Shown: positions 16,843 to 25,984 of the stretch, piece by piece | How the letters are laid out: each line of letters begins with the position of its first letter | Position numbering within the stretch: the first letter of the stretch is position 1 | NCBI GenBank assembly: GCA_027310575.1 | Contig: DAIDAO010000045.1 | Coordinates: 1 to 64,000, forward strand | Direction: 5' to 3' | DNA from: a bacterium | Lineage (GTDB): Archaea; Thermoproteota; Nitrososphaeria; Nitrososphaerales; Gagatemarchaeaceae | Length of the DNA: 64,000 nt | Position numbers and translations under genes: made by a program | Notes under the pieces: generated by a model | What the model saw: only the letters and a program-made list of their open reading frames with translations | Told to the model about the DNA's origin: nothing | Database searches by the model: none

Positions 16843-17589
16843 TCAGTAGTTCATCGTCCGTCTGTAGAGCATGAACCCCACCACCATCAGGGCTCCGGAG
16901 AGCCCGGCGAGGGGGGCGAGGAGGCCGAGGTTCACCGACCCAGCCTGGAGCGCCCTGAACGACTGGACGGCCCACGTCATGGGGTTGAAGGCGGACACCG
17001 CGGCCACGGCCGGAGGGAGTATGCTCGACGGGTAGAACTGGGTGCTGAAGAATGAGAGGTAGACCTGGACTGTGCTCCTTACGGTTGCGAAGAGCTCGAG
17101 GCTGTTGGCCATCGAGGCGGCGGCGACCGACAGCCCAGCCACGGCCCCAGAATAGACGAACATGACCAGGAGGCTCACCAGGAAGAAGGGGAACGACAGC
17201 CCGTACAGAAGCGCTATGACGACCGTCCCCGGGAGGACGGTCACCACGGCCCTGAGCATGCCGGAGAAGAGCCTCGAGGCCGCGAAGGTGCTCTTGTCCA
17301 CCGGCAGGGTCAGGAGATAATGCTGGGTGTCCTGGATTATCCTCTCCCTCCACACGTCGCGGCCGGACTGGAACGCAGCCACCGTCGCCGTGATCAGGTT
17401 GGCCCCTGGGGCGATGTACAGGAAGTAGTCGAACCCCACGCTCCTGCTCAGCAGGTTGTTGAGGCTCAGCCCGGAGACGCCGAGGTCGATCATGAAGTTG
17501 ACGAACATGATCACGATCATGTACCTGTCGGCGAAGAACACGCGGAAATCCCGCTCGATGACAGCCGATGCCTTACTCGAACTTCCCAC
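16843..17589 (-). CDS. ABC-2 type transporter permease
   Basis: 248 residues with about six membrane helices and the ABC-2 pattern: N-terminal cytosolic helix VIERDFRVFFADRYMI, helix pairs, and FNPMTWAVQSFRALQAG near the C-terminus. Its start lies inside the end of the upstream permease gene (17-base overlap), so it is part of the ATPase-permease-permease operon read right to left. The substrate is unknown; such exporters handle drugs, polysaccharide or lipids. Confidence 0.88.
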   Translation of the reverse strand: MGSSSKASAVIERDFRVFFADRYMIVIMFVNFMIDLGVSGLSLNNLLSRSVGFDYFLYIAPGANLITATVAAFQSGRDVWRERIIQDTQHYLLTLPVDKSTFAASRLFSGMLRAVVTVLPGTVVIALLYGLSFPFFLVSLLVMFVYSGAVAGLSVAAASMANSLELFATVRSTVQVYLSFFSTQFYPSSILPPAVAAVSAFNPMTWAVQSFRALQAGSVNLGLLAPLAGLSGALMVVGFMLYRRTMNY

Positions 17590-18349
17590 CCTCTATCTTC
17601 CTGAAAAGGAAGGCGCTCCCCAGTCCGAAGAAGATGCCGACGAACAGCAGCAGGATCACCCAGTCATACACCCCGGATGAGTAGGACGCTGGCAGGATGA
17701 TGGCCCTGACGACGTTCGACGCAGAGGTCACGGGCGAGTAGGAGGCGACCGGCTGCAGGACGCCCGGCATGTAGAACAGGGGGTAGATGGCGGCGCTGAC
17801 CCTCACGGTCGCCAGCTCGGCCAGCGCGATCGTGATGTCGAACCTGTTGGCGTTCCTGATGAGCATGGCCAGGGTGATCGAGAGCCCGGAGATGCCGGTC
17901 GCGAGGATGAATATCACGACGAGGGACCCGGCTATCCCGACCGGGGAGAGGTTCCCGTCGACGTACGCCACCAGCACCATCATGGGGGTCACGTAGATCA
18001 GGCCCCGGACGGCCCCCCCGAGCGCCCTCCCGAGCACGAAGAGCGAGTGGCCGAAGGGAAGGCTCAGCAGGTAGTCCAGGAGCCCGAGCTCCTCTTCTTC
18101 GAAGAGGTCCTCCCCTATGATGAACGCTATGGAGGTTATCGTGGAGACGACGAGGCCCACGGAGTAGAAATCGAAGTAGTTGAAATCGAGGGAGGACGCG
18201 AGCCTGCTCACCAGGACCGCGAACACGAACAGCTGGATGAGGAAGAAGATCGTCCTGTTGATGATGATGAAAGGCGACTTCACGAGCGTCCTCAGGTCGC
18301 GCTCGACGAGCCACCTGATGACTGAGAGGGTCGACGGCTTGGCGCTCAC
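17573..18349 (-). CDS. ABC-2 type transporter permease
   Basis: 258 residues, six predicted membrane helices, N-terminal LVERDLRTLVKSPFIIINR and a SYSPVTSASNVVRAIILPA segment before the last helix, as in ABC-2 permeases. It overlaps the ATPase gene by four bases upstream (ATGA) and the second permease by 17 bases downstream, so all three are one translational unit, suggesting a heterodimeric membrane channel. Confidence 0.88.
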   Translation of the reverse strand: MSAKPSTLSVIRWLVERDLRTLVKSPFIIINRTIFFLIQLFVFAVLVSRLASSLDFNYFDFYSVGLVVSTITSIAFIIGEDLFEEEELGLLDYLLSLPFGHSLFVLGRALGGAVRGLIYVTPMMVLVAYVDGNLSPVGIAGSLVVIFILATGISGLSITLAMLIRNANRFDITIALAELATVRVSAAIYPLFYMPGVLQPVASYSPVTSASNVVRAIILPASYSSGVYDWVILLLFVGIFFGLGSAFLFRKIEGGKFE

Positions 18350-19272
18350 GACAGCTTCATTCCGGTGTAGTAGAGGAAGACGTCCTCCAGCGAAGGCTCC
18401 TTCAGGTTCACGCTCTGCACGGTCCCCCCTTTGGCCGTGACCACGTTGATCATGTGGGGGAGCAGCCCCCTGCCGTTGCTGAGGACTATCTTCAGCACGT
18501 CCCCCTCGAACCTGGCCTCCTTGACCTCCTCGACCTTCGAGACCTCGCCTGGAAGCTCCGGGATGGGTACTCCGAGCTTCATCTCGATCACGTCCCTCCC
18601 CCTGAGGCTCCCCTTCAGCGCGGCAGGCTCCCCAACCCGGACCATCTCCCCCCTGCTCATGATCCCGACCCTGTCAGACATCCTGTCGGCTTCGTCCATC
18701 ATGTTCGTGGCCAGGACCACGGTGGACCCCTCGTCCCTGAGCTCGTCGATCATGTCCCACACCATCAGCCTTGACGGGACGTCCAGGTAGGCCGTCGGCT
18801 CGTCGAACACCGCTATCTTCGGCCTCTGGACGAACACCTTCGCGTTCTCTATCTTCTTCTTGGTCCCTCCGCTCAGCGTCCAGGTCCTCTTCCTGGCCTC
18901 GCCAGTAAGCCCGAACTTCGCAAGGACCTCGTCGATCCTCTTCTCCCTCACCCCCTTCTCCACCCCGGTCACCTTCGCGTGCCACTCCAGGATCTCCCTT
19001 GCGGAGAGTATCCTGTCGTACTTCGGGTCCTGGAAGCTGATTCCGATGAGGGCCTTGACCTTGTCGGGCTCGGCGCTCGCGCTGTGCCCCTCCACGAACA
19101 CCTCGCCCCTGGTCGGGTTGTACACCGTGGCCATGGTCATTATGAGGGTGGTCTTCCCTGCGCCGTTGGGTCCGAGGAGGCCGAAGACCTCCCTGTCCCG
19201 TATCTCGCAGGTGACGCCCTTCACCGCGTCGACGTTCTTGAAGCTCTTCGTCACGTCCTTGAATTCTATCAT
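18346..19272 (-). CDS. ABC transporter ATP-binding protein with atypical switch residue
   Basis: 308 residues from the ATG at 19272; the 702-residue track ORF is a false extension antisense-like into the M32 gene's frame. Walker A GPNGAGKT, Q-loop SFQDPKY, signature LSGGTKKKIE (LSGGQ in most), Walker B IAVFDEPTAYLD. The H-loop position reads VVLATNMMDEAD: Asn replaces the usual switch His. The C-terminal 80 residues are the accessory region of ABC-2 exporters. It powers the two permeases downstream. Located 38 bases after the M32 carboxypeptidase stop. Confidence 0.92.
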   Translation of the reverse strand: MIEFKDVTKSFKNVDAVKGVTCEIRDREVFGLLGPNGAGKTTLIMTMATVYNPTRGEVFVEGHSASAEPDKVKALIGISFQDPKYDRILSAREILEWHAKVTGVEKGVREKRIDEVLAKFGLTGEARKRTWTLSGGTKKKIENAKVFVQRPKIAVFDEPTAYLDVPSRLMVWDMIDELRDEGSTVVLATNMMDEADRMSDRVGIMSRGEMVRVGEPAALKGSLRGRDVIEMKLGVPIPELPGEVSKVEEVKEARFEGDVLKIVLSNGRGLLPHMINVVTAKGGTVQSVNLKEPSLEDVFLYYTGMKLS

Positions 19273-19310
19273 CGCAAACTCCAGGGAGGCCCATAGGCCT
19301 CCGCGCAGCT

Positions 19311-20792
19311 CTACGCCATGAACTTCCGGTCGAAGTAGGCCAGGAGCCTCTCGGGGTTGTAGGCTTCGCCGAACACCTTCTCCTGGAGCTCCTTCGGGGC
19401 GTAGACTGCGCCGTGGCGGTGTATGTTGGTCCCCAGCCACTCCTTCAGCTGAGCTACGTCCCCTTTCTGAAGGGCGCCGGCGATCAGCGCGCCGTCCTTC
19501 ATCTTGTGCCAGATCATCGCTGCGACTATGTTGCCTAGGGTGTATGTCGCGAAGTACCCGAACGACCCGCCGCTCCAGTGGACGTCCTGCAGCGCTCCCT
19601 CCGCGTCGTTCTTCGGCCGCATCCCGAGGTACTCTTCGAAGGTGTCGTTCCAGAGCGAGGGGATCTCGGACACCCTGGCATCCCCGGCGATGACCTTCTT
19701 CTCCACCTCGTACCTGACAGCCGTGTGGAAGTTGTAGGTCAGCTCGTCGGCGTCGACCCGGATGAAGCTCTTCTTCACGGTGTTGAAGTAGCGGTACAGG
19801 CTCTCGTCGTCGTAGCCCCTGACGAAGGGGAGGTTCTTCCTGAGGATGGGGTCCACCAGCTTCACGAACTCGCGGCTCCTGCCGACGACGTTCTCCCAGA
19901 ACCTCGACTGCGACTCGTGGACGCCGTACGAGGCGCCGTCCCACGCGGGGGTGTACGCCAGCTTCTCGCCTATCCCCAGGTTGTATATGGCGTGGCCGCT
20001 CTCGTGCACCGTGGAGTAGAGCGTGGCCTTGAAGTTCACCCCCTCGTACCTCGTGGTGATCCTCACGTCGTCCGGGGCTATCCCGATGGTGAACGGGTGG
20101 GTCGAGACGTCCATCCTGAACCTGTCCGCCGGCATCTTGAGCATCTCGATGACCGCCTGGTTGACGGCCTCCATCGACGCTGTCTGGTACTTGACCGACT
20201 CCAGCGGGTGCTTGGACGGGAACACGCCCGCGGCCGACACCTTCGCGAGCATCTTCTTCGTCTCCGGGATCAGCCTCGAGTAGACCGCGTCCGCGTCGCG
20301 CACCGTGAACCCTTCCTCGTACAGGTCCAGGAGCGCATTGTACGGGTGCTTCTGGTAGCCCAGCTTGTCCGCCATCTTCCTCTCGATCCCGACTATCTTC
20401 TCCAGGTGCGGCTCGAAGAGCCTGAAGTCCGACTTCTTGCGCGCGTTCCTCCACACCACGGTCGCCTCGGTGGTCACCCTCTGGAGCTCCTCCACAAGCT
20501 CCGGCGGCAGCTTGAGGTAGTAGTCGAGGCTCCTCCTGAGCATCCGGACAATCCCCTTCTCTGTCTGGTCCAGGTCCTTCGCCTTCTCCGCCTTCCTGAC
20601 GAGGCCGTCCAGCTCGATGGTCGCCTTCTGCGACATCACTGCGAGCTGCCCGAGGGCGATCCCTCTGGGCCTGGCGCCGCTCTGGGGCATGTGCGTCTCC
20701 GTGTCCCAGCTGAGCACCGCAGTCGAGTGGCCCAGTGCCCAGATCTGCGTGTAGCGCTTCATCATCTCACGGACGATGGGGTTTCGTGCCAA
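19311..20792 (-). CDS. M32 family carboxypeptidase (thermostable carboxypeptidase 1 type)
   Basis: 493 residues, the usual length. The zinc site HESGHAIYNLG (HExxH) lies near residue 267; DVRITTRYEG precedes it and the third ligand Glu is in GVHESQSRFWENVVGR, a M32 signature. The C-terminal half has the helical domain ending in LLAYFDRKFMA. M32 enzymes remove C-terminal residues in the cytosol. Upstream faces a divergent DUF1684 gene; downstream is the ABC operon, 38 bases away, possibly co-transcribed. Confidence 0.93.
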   Translation of the reverse strand: MARNPIVREMMKRYTQIWALGHSTAVLSWDTETHMPQSGARPRGIALGQLAVMSQKATIELDGLVRKAEKAKDLDQTEKGIVRMLRRSLDYYLKLPPELVEELQRVTTEATVVWRNARKKSDFRLFEPHLEKIVGIERKMADKLGYQKHPYNALLDLYEEGFTVRDADAVYSRLIPETKKMLAKVSAAGVFPSKHPLESVKYQTASMEAVNQAVIEMLKMPADRFRMDVSTHPFTIGIAPDDVRITTRYEGVNFKATLYSTVHESGHAIYNLGIGEKLAYTPAWDGASYGVHESQSRFWENVVGRSREFVKLVDPILRKNLPFVRGYDDESLYRYFNTVKKSFIRVDADELTYNFHTAVRYEVEKKVIAGDARVSEIPSLWNDTFEEYLGMRPKNDAEGALQDVHWSGGSFGYFATYTLGNIVAAMIWHKMKDGALIAGALQKGDVAQLKEWLGTNIHRHGAVYAPKELQEKVFGEAYNPERLLAYFDRKFMA

Positions 20793-20880
20793 GGTCGAAC
20801 GGCCCGGGTCCCGCCGGACGGCTTTTCAGCTTTGCCGGCCCGCTGGGAAACCTTCTAGTCCATGGGACACCCGCCCCCGC

Positions 20881-21432
20881 GTGGCTTTGAACCCCGAAGA
20901 CGTCGAGACCTGGACCCGGGCGCTCGCGAGGTTCAGGAGCGAGAAGGACGCCTTCATCGGCACGAGCCGAGGCTCCCCCCTCCCTCAGGAGGAGAGGGCG
21001 GGCTTCGCCGGCCTCAGGTACTTCGACCCGGACCCCTCCTTCCGGTTCGAGGCGCAGCTGCACAGGTACTCGAACCCCGCTTCCGTGATGATGGCGACAA
21101 GCAAGGGCACCCGGCAGCTCTTCAACCGCGTCGGCTACTTCGAGTTCGCCCTGGAGGGGAAGCAGGTCAGGGTCCAGGCGTACCAGTCCGCGGAGAGGGA
21201 CGAGCCTGCAATCTTCATCCCCTTCCGGGACGGGACCTCCGGGAAGGAGAGCTACGGGGCCGCACGCTACCTGGACCTGCAGGTCGAGCACGACGACAAC
21301 TACGCGGTCGACTTCAACTACGCCTACAACCCCTACTGCGCCTACTCCGAGGACTACGTCTGCCCGCTCCCGCCCCAGGAGAACTGGCTCGCGGTCTCCA
21401 TCCGTGCGGGCGAGAAGAAGTATCACGGCTAG
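20881..21432 (+). CDS. DUF1684 family protein
   Basis: 183 residues from a GTG. DUF1684 hallmarks are complete: FRSEKDAFIGTSRGSPLPQEERAGF, GLRYFDPDPSFRF, IPFRDGTSGKESYGAARYLDL, and the Cys-containing FNYAYNPYCAYSEDYVCPLPPQENWL ending in IRAGEKKY. The family is common in actinobacteria and haloarchaea with unknown function. The track's earlier start reads through the antisense of the M32 promoter; an A/T-richer GAAACCTTCTA about 29 bases before the GTG supports 20881. Confidence 0.87.
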   Translation: MALNPEDVETWTRALARFRSEKDAFIGTSRGSPLPQEERAGFAGLRYFDPDPSFRFEAQLHRYSNPASVMMATSKGTRQLFNRVGYFEFALEGKQVRVQAYQSAERDEPAIFIPFRDGTSGKESYGAARYLDLQVEHDDNYAVDFNYAYNPYCAYSEDYVCPLPPQENWLAVSIRAGEKKYHG

Positions 21433-21468
21433 AAACTCCTAAACGGGCAGCCTTCCACGCCGGCGGAG

Positions 21469-22272
21469 ATGATAGTCGCTGTCCTCGGCGCGGGCAAGAT
21501 CGGAGAGGCCGTCGCGCGGGCTGTCGTGAAGTCCCCCAAGGTCTCGCTGGTGCTGGTCACCAAGCGCAACACCTCGTCGCTGAAGCGCCCCCTCCCAAGG
21601 AAGCTGCAGGCCTCCAGCGACAACGTCGCAGCTGCGAGGGAGGCGGACGTAGTGATCCTGGCCGTCAAGGCCGCGGACGCCAAGCGCGTCCTCGACGAGA
21701 TCTCCGCCCAGACCCATGGCAAGCTGGTGATCTCCTTCATGGCCGCAATCTCGCTCGCGAGGCTGGAGCGGCACCTGCCGAAGGCGAAGGTCGTCCGCGC
21801 GATGACCAACATGGCCGCGATGGTGGGGGAGGCTGCCACCGCCTACTCCGCAGGCAAGGGCCTGTCCGAGGCCGACCTGGAGACCGCAAGGTTCGTGATG
21901 GACCGGCTCGGCGAGTCGATCGAGCTCCCGGAGTCGCAGCTTGACGCGGTCACGGCCCTGAGCGGGAGCGGGCCAGCCTACATCGCGATACTCATCGACG
22001 CCCTCGTCACGGCTGGGCTGAAGGTCGGGCTCGCAAGGGACACAGCCTTCAGGCTCGCCACCCAGACGCTGGTGGGCACTTCGAAGCTCCTGCGCGAGAC
22101 CGGCATGAGCATCACCGAGCTCAGGGACGCGGTCACCACCCCTGCGGGGACGACCATCGCGGGGATCTACGAGCTGGAGAAGGGCTCCTTCAGGACCAGC
22201 GTGATCAACGCGGTCGAGGCGGCCACCCAGGCTGCGGAGAGGGTCGCGAAGAAGTTCGAGGCCGAGCACTAG
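21469..22272 (+). CDS. proC: Pyrroline-5-carboxylate reductase
   Basis: 267 residues. N-terminal Rossmann motif VAVLGAGKIGEAVAR binds NADPH; the C-terminal dimerisation domain carries ALSGSGPAYIAILIDAL and LRDAVTTPAGTTIAG, signatures of ProC. It reduces 1-pyrroline-5-carboxylate to proline, the last step of proline biosynthesis. CTCCTAAACGG lies about 29 bases before the ATG. No other proline genes are nearby. Confidence 0.95.
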   Translation: MIVAVLGAGKIGEAVARAVVKSPKVSLVLVTKRNTSSLKRPLPRKLQASSDNVAAAREADVVILAVKAADAKRVLDEISAQTHGKLVISFMAAISLARLERHLPKAKVVRAMTNMAAMVGEAATAYSAGKGLSEADLETARFVMDRLGESIELPESQLDAVTALSGSGPAYIAILIDALVTAGLKVGLARDTAFRLATQTLVGTSKLLRETGMSITELRDAVTTPAGTTIAGIYELEKGSFRTSVINAVEAATQAAERVAKKFEAEH

Positions 22273-22321
22273 GTTAAATGGCTCCGCCGGCCGAGCCCTG
22301 GAATGTCCCGGAATCTTGTCC

Positions 22322-23488
22322 ATGGATAGGCCGACCGTCCTGAGGCTTGTCGTCGCCGCGGCCCTGACGTTCGTCTCCTCGCTGACCGTGGGCAACGCCC
22401 CGTACCTGTTCTTCGGCTACGGCCTGAGCGCGTTCGGCATGCTGGTCACTGGGCTCACCCTCCCCCCTGTGCAGGCGGTCGTGGTCCTGCTGGTCGCCTC
22501 CGGCGCAGCCATGTCCCTGACGGCCTTCACGCACTCGGCGTTCACCCTCGTCGTCGTCGGGGCCGTCCTCGTCCGGACGCTCCAGGTCTACGTGCTCTCG
22601 AGATTCAGGCAGCGCGTCGGGGCCGTCGCAGCTTCAGCTGTCGCGATCATCCTCGGGACGGCCGCGGCTGTCCTCCTGGGCTTCGCCTTCTACGGGGGGG
22701 ACGCGCTTGCGACCACCGCGACCTGGTTCGACGCCATATTCATCCTCCCAGCCTATCTCCTCGCCCGGAGCATGGGCGAGCGCAGGCCTGGGGCTGGCTT
22801 CCTGGGTGCTTCTGCCCTCGCGCTGGCCTTCGCGCTGTTCCTGTCTGCTGGTCCCTTCCTCATCCCTGCTGCCACCCTGGCCGCGGCCGCGCTCCTGGCA
22901 GGTGCTGGCTACATGGTCCTCAGGGGCGCGTCGAAGAGGAGCTCTGCCGCGCTCCTCGTCCTTGTGCTGCTCGCGATGCCGCTGACCCTTTCGAGCAACG
23001 CGGCCGCGCTCTCCTACAACGTGCGCGGCGCCTTCTACCCCCTCTACCCCGACTCGATTTCGTCCTCCCAGTGGACCCAGACCAACTCCTCGTCTGCCTG
23101 CATGCAGGGGGACGTCGCAGGCGCAGGCACCGTGCAGAACGGCGTGTGGAGCCCGCAGAGGCTGCGCGTCCTGAACACCTGCGTCACGGTGAGCGGCGTG
23201 GTGGAGGGGCTCAGCTCCAACTCCGGCCCGGCCAACGACAACGACTTCGGCATCGACCTCAGGCTCGACCCCCAGTACGGCGGCCTCCTCACGGTCGCCA
23301 ACGTCGTCCTCGAGGGCGGGCTGATGCACGCCGAAGTGGTCCCTTCGCAGCAGGGGGCCCTGGCAGGGGTGCTCTCGCAGCTGAGGCCGGGAGACAGGAT
23401 AACGATAACCGGGGCGCTGGTGCTCGACACCGACCACGGCTACGGCGCCGAGATCCATCCGGTGTGGGCCATCGCGGTCCTGCCCTAG
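22322..23488 (+). CDS. Multi-spanning membrane protein with extracytosolic C-terminal domain
   Basis: 388 residues. About eight hydrophobic helices occupy residues 5-225; the remaining 160 residues are polar, with two cysteines (SSACMQGD, LNTCVTVSG) and an OB-like strand pattern (VTVSGVVEGL ... LRPGDRITITGALVLDTDHG). The closing domain probably sits outside the membrane. The first 180 residues suggest a small transporter-like core; no family recognised. ATG 22322 is two codons after the track's TTG. Confidence 0.65.
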   Translation: MDRPTVLRLVVAAALTFVSSLTVGNAPYLFFGYGLSAFGMLVTGLTLPPVQAVVVLLVASGAAMSLTAFTHSAFTLVVVGAVLVRTLQVYVLSRFRQRVGAVAASAVAIILGTAAAVLLGFAFYGGDALATTATWFDAIFILPAYLLARSMGERRPGAGFLGASALALAFALFLSAGPFLIPAATLAAAALLAGAGYMVLRGASKRSSAALLVLVLLAMPLTLSSNAAALSYNVRGAFYPLYPDSISSSQWTQTNSSSACMQGDVAGAGTVQNGVWSPQRLRVLNTCVTVSGVVEGLSSNSGPANDNDFGIDLRLDPQYGGLLTVANVVLEGGLMHAEVVPSQQGALAGVLSQLRPGDRITITGALVLDTDHGYGAEIHPVWAIAVLP

Positions 23489-23534
23489 GGGGATATGGCA
23501 CCTGCCTGAGGAAGAGGAGACGGCGGACGTCGCG

Positions 23535-24593
23535 GTGATCGGCGCAGGCGTCGTCGGGCTCGCAGTCGCGTTCAGGCTCTCGAAGTCCGGCCTGCGCGTC
23601 GTGGTGGTCGAGAAGGAGGAAGGGCCGGGGATGGGCGTGACTTCGGGCCAGGCCGGCGTCATCCATGTGGTGCAGCTCCCCTTCGGCTCCCTGAAGAGCA
23701 GGCTCGCCAGGGAAGGGAACAGGATGTACGACGGCCTCTGCAGGGAGCTCGGCGTCAAGCTCGACCGGATGCCAGCCCTCCTCGTCGTGAGGGGGTGGGT
23801 GAAGGTCCCGGCGCTCGCCGCTGCCTTCCTCTACCTGAAGCTCGGCCTCCGCGGAGAGTTCAGGACAAGGCTGATGAGGGGCAGGGGCCTGCGGGCGCTG
23901 GAGCCCCTCCTCGCCGACGGCGTGAAAGCGGGCCTGGTCGTTGAAGGGTACGGCACGGTAGACGTCGCGGGGCTCGTGTCGAGGCTGAAGGCGGCGTCGG
24001 AGGAGAACGGAGCCAGGTTCGTCTTCGGGTGCAGGGTCACAGCCGCGAGCAGGACCCCGGCCGGGGTGGTCCTCCATACGACCCGCGGCGACGTCAGGGC
24101 CAGGTCGGTCGTCAACGCGGCCGGCCTCTACTCCGACGACGTCTCGCTCTCCCTGGGAAGGGACCTTGGAAGGCTGGACCCCGGCCTAGGGGTAATGGCG
24201 GTCTACTCGGGCCTCGACCTGAGCTGCGTCGTGGCTCCCCTTCCGCTCGGGGTCGGGAAGAGGACGAAGGGGGGCGCCATAATCCCAGCCACGGACGGCA
24301 CTGTGATCGTGGGCCCCACTCTCCGGATGGCCGCTTCGAAGGACGACGTGGCCCACAACCAGGACGACGTCGACATCCTGGAGGGGAAGTTCGCCCCGCT
24401 TCTCAGAGCGGCCGGGAACCTCGTCAGGGTCTACGCGGGCACTCGGCCCCTCTCTCCCACGAGGGACTTCATTATCGACTTCGACAGGGGGGCAAGGACC
24501 GTGAACCTGGTCGGCATCGAGTCCCCCGGCCTCACCGCCGCGCCCGCGATCGCGGAGACTGTGGAGAGGATGATCAGGGAGGCGCTGCGATGA
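23535..24593 (+). CDS. FAD-dependent oxidoreductase (glycerol-3-phosphate dehydrogenase / LhgO type)
   Basis: 352 residues of the DAO fold. The FAD Rossmann motif VIGAGVVGLAVAFRLSKSG is at the very N-terminus and ATDGTVIVGPTLR plus SPTRDFIIDFD near the C-terminus match archaeal GlpA-like proteins. Oxidises glycerol-3-phosphate or a 2-hydroxy acid, passing electrons to the membrane. The frame is open upstream (EETADVAV) but has no ATG/GTG/TTG there; a GGATATGG box 42 bases before supports the GTG at 23535. The stop overlaps the FGGY kinase start (ATGA), so they act together. Confidence 0.8.
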   Translation: MIGAGVVGLAVAFRLSKSGLRVVVVEKEEGPGMGVTSGQAGVIHVVQLPFGSLKSRLAREGNRMYDGLCRELGVKLDRMPALLVVRGWVKVPALAAAFLYLKLGLRGEFRTRLMRGRGLRALEPLLADGVKAGLVVEGYGTVDVAGLVSRLKAASEENGARFVFGCRVTAASRTPAGVVLHTTRGDVRARSVVNAAGLYSDDVSLSLGRDLGRLDPGLGVMAVYSGLDLSCVVAPLPLGVGKRTKGGAIIPATDGTVIVGPTLRMAASKDDVAHNQDDVDILEGKFAPLLRAAGNLVRVYAGTRPLSPTRDFIIDFDRGARTVNLVGIESPGLTAAPAIAETVERMIREALR

Positions 24594-25984
24594 GCGGCGG
24601 AGGAGACCTCTACGCGTGCGTCGACGTGGGGACGTCGAACATCAAGCTGTGCGTCTACGACTCCGAGCTGGTCCGCAGGCACTCGGAGACGGCCTCGGTC
24701 CCGGTCGACGCCCACGGGCTCCAGGACGCCGAGCTCCTGTACAGGGCGGTCAGACACCTCCTCGACAGGGGGAAGGAGCTCGGAGCCAGGTCTGCCGGCC
24801 TCGCCACCTACCGGGCCTCGACGGTCGCGTGGCGCAAGGACGGGACGCCTCTGACCCCGGTCGTCACTTGGACAGACAGGAAGGTGACATCCACATACAG
24901 GGGGCTGCCTGCGTACTTCAAGCTCATCGGGAAGATCCCGCCCCTGGACCTGATCATCTCCCCCTACTCGCCCGTGATGAAGTTCCTGAGGCTCAGGGAG
25001 CTGAACCCCGCGCTCCCGGAGGACTGCATGCAGTGGACCGTGGACGGCTATCTCGCGTACAGGCTCACTGGAGAATTCGTCTCCGATCCGACGAACGCCT
25101 GCCTGACAGGCCTCGTCGACCCGCGCAGCATGAAGGAGATCGGGATCGTCAGGTCACTCTTCAAGCTGAAGTTCCAGGCCCCGCGCCTGGTCGAGAACTC
25201 GGAAAGGATAGGCGACGCAGGGGGGATCGAGCTGAACGCGCTCTCCGCCGACCAGCAGGCCGCCTGCATCGGCGAATGGGCGCTCGAAAAGGGGTCTGCG
25301 AAGGTCACGAACGGCACAGGGACCTTCGTCGACGTCCCCACGGACGGCTTCGCACGGCGGGGGGAGCTGATCCCCATGGTCCTCCTGAAGCACAGGGGCA
25401 GGGTCTGGTACGGGGTCGAGGGGTATCTGCCCACCACGGGGGTGGCTGTGAACCTCCTGCTCAGCATGGGCCTGATCAGGGGGTACGACGACCTGGAGGT
25501 GGCCGGGGACGGCGGCGTCCTCTTCATCCCAGCCCTGACCGGCCTCCAGGTCCCGCGCGCCCCTGACGCGAAGGGGATGGTGACGGGGCTGGACATGGGG
25601 TCGGACCGGAGGGCGCTCGTGTCCGGCCTGCTGAAGGCCATAGCCTTCCACGTGCGTTTCGTCCTCGAGCAGGCGGGGGAGAGGCCCAGGGTGCTGAAGG
25701 CCGACGGCGGCCTTTCGAAGTCTGGCGAGCTCCTGAGGAGGATCTCCGCTGCCGCGAACGTGGACGTGGTGCGCTCCGCAGACCTCGAAGCGACGTCGCG
25801 CGGGCTAGCGATGTTGCAGATAGCTGCGACCGGCAAAGGGAGGCTGGAGGACCTCGCGAAGGTCAGGCAGGAGACAGAGGTTTTTAGCAGAAAGCCGGAT
25901 GCGGTCATGGAGGAAGAATACGAGAAGTGGCGGAATCTGACAACCTGGCTCAAGAGCTCGCCGAAGTCCTCCCCGGCCGAGTGA
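24590..25984 (+). CDS. FGGY-family carbohydrate kinase (glycerol kinase-like)
   Basis: 464 residues. ATP-binding phosphate-1 motif VDVGTSNIKLCVYD at the N-terminus, VTWTDRKV, MQWTVDGYLAYRLTGEF, KVTNGTGTFVDVPTDG and the C-terminal adenosine loop LKADGGLSKSGELLRRI are all FGGY features. Together with the coupled dehydrogenase it likely phosphorylates glycerol to sn-glycerol-3-phosphate (inference from context; another polyol is possible). Start overlaps the upstream stop by four bases; its end overlaps the next gene by 58 bases. Confidence 0.85.
   Translation: MSGGGDLYACVDVGTSNIKLCVYDSELVRRHSETASVPVDAHGLQDAELLYRAVRHLLDRGKELGARSAGLATYRASTVAWRKDGTPLTPVVTWTDRKVTSTYRGLPAYFKLIGKIPPLDLIISPYSPVMKFLRLRELNPALPEDCMQWTVDGYLAYRLTGEFVSDPTNACLTGLVDPRSMKEIGIVRSLFKLKFQAPRLVENSERIGDAGGIELNALSADQQAACIGEWALEKGSAKVTNGTGTFVDVPTDGFARRGELIPMVLLKHRGRVWYGVEGYLPTTGVAVNLLLSMGLIRGYDDLEVAGDGGVLFIPALTGLQVPRAPDAKGMVTGLDMGSDRRALVSGLLKAIAFHVRFVLEQAGERPRVLKADGGLSKSGELLRRISAAANVDVVRSADLEATSRGLAMLQIAATGKGRLEDLAKVRQETEVFSRKPDAVMEEEYEKWRNLTTWLKSSPKSSPAE

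Noticed and set aside
18346-20454. 702-residue ORF covering the ABC ATPase and part of the M32 gene
   Set aside because: The first 390 residues are low-complexity Arg/Gly/Pro shadow of the M32 frame; the ATPase begins at 19272 with MIEFKDV.
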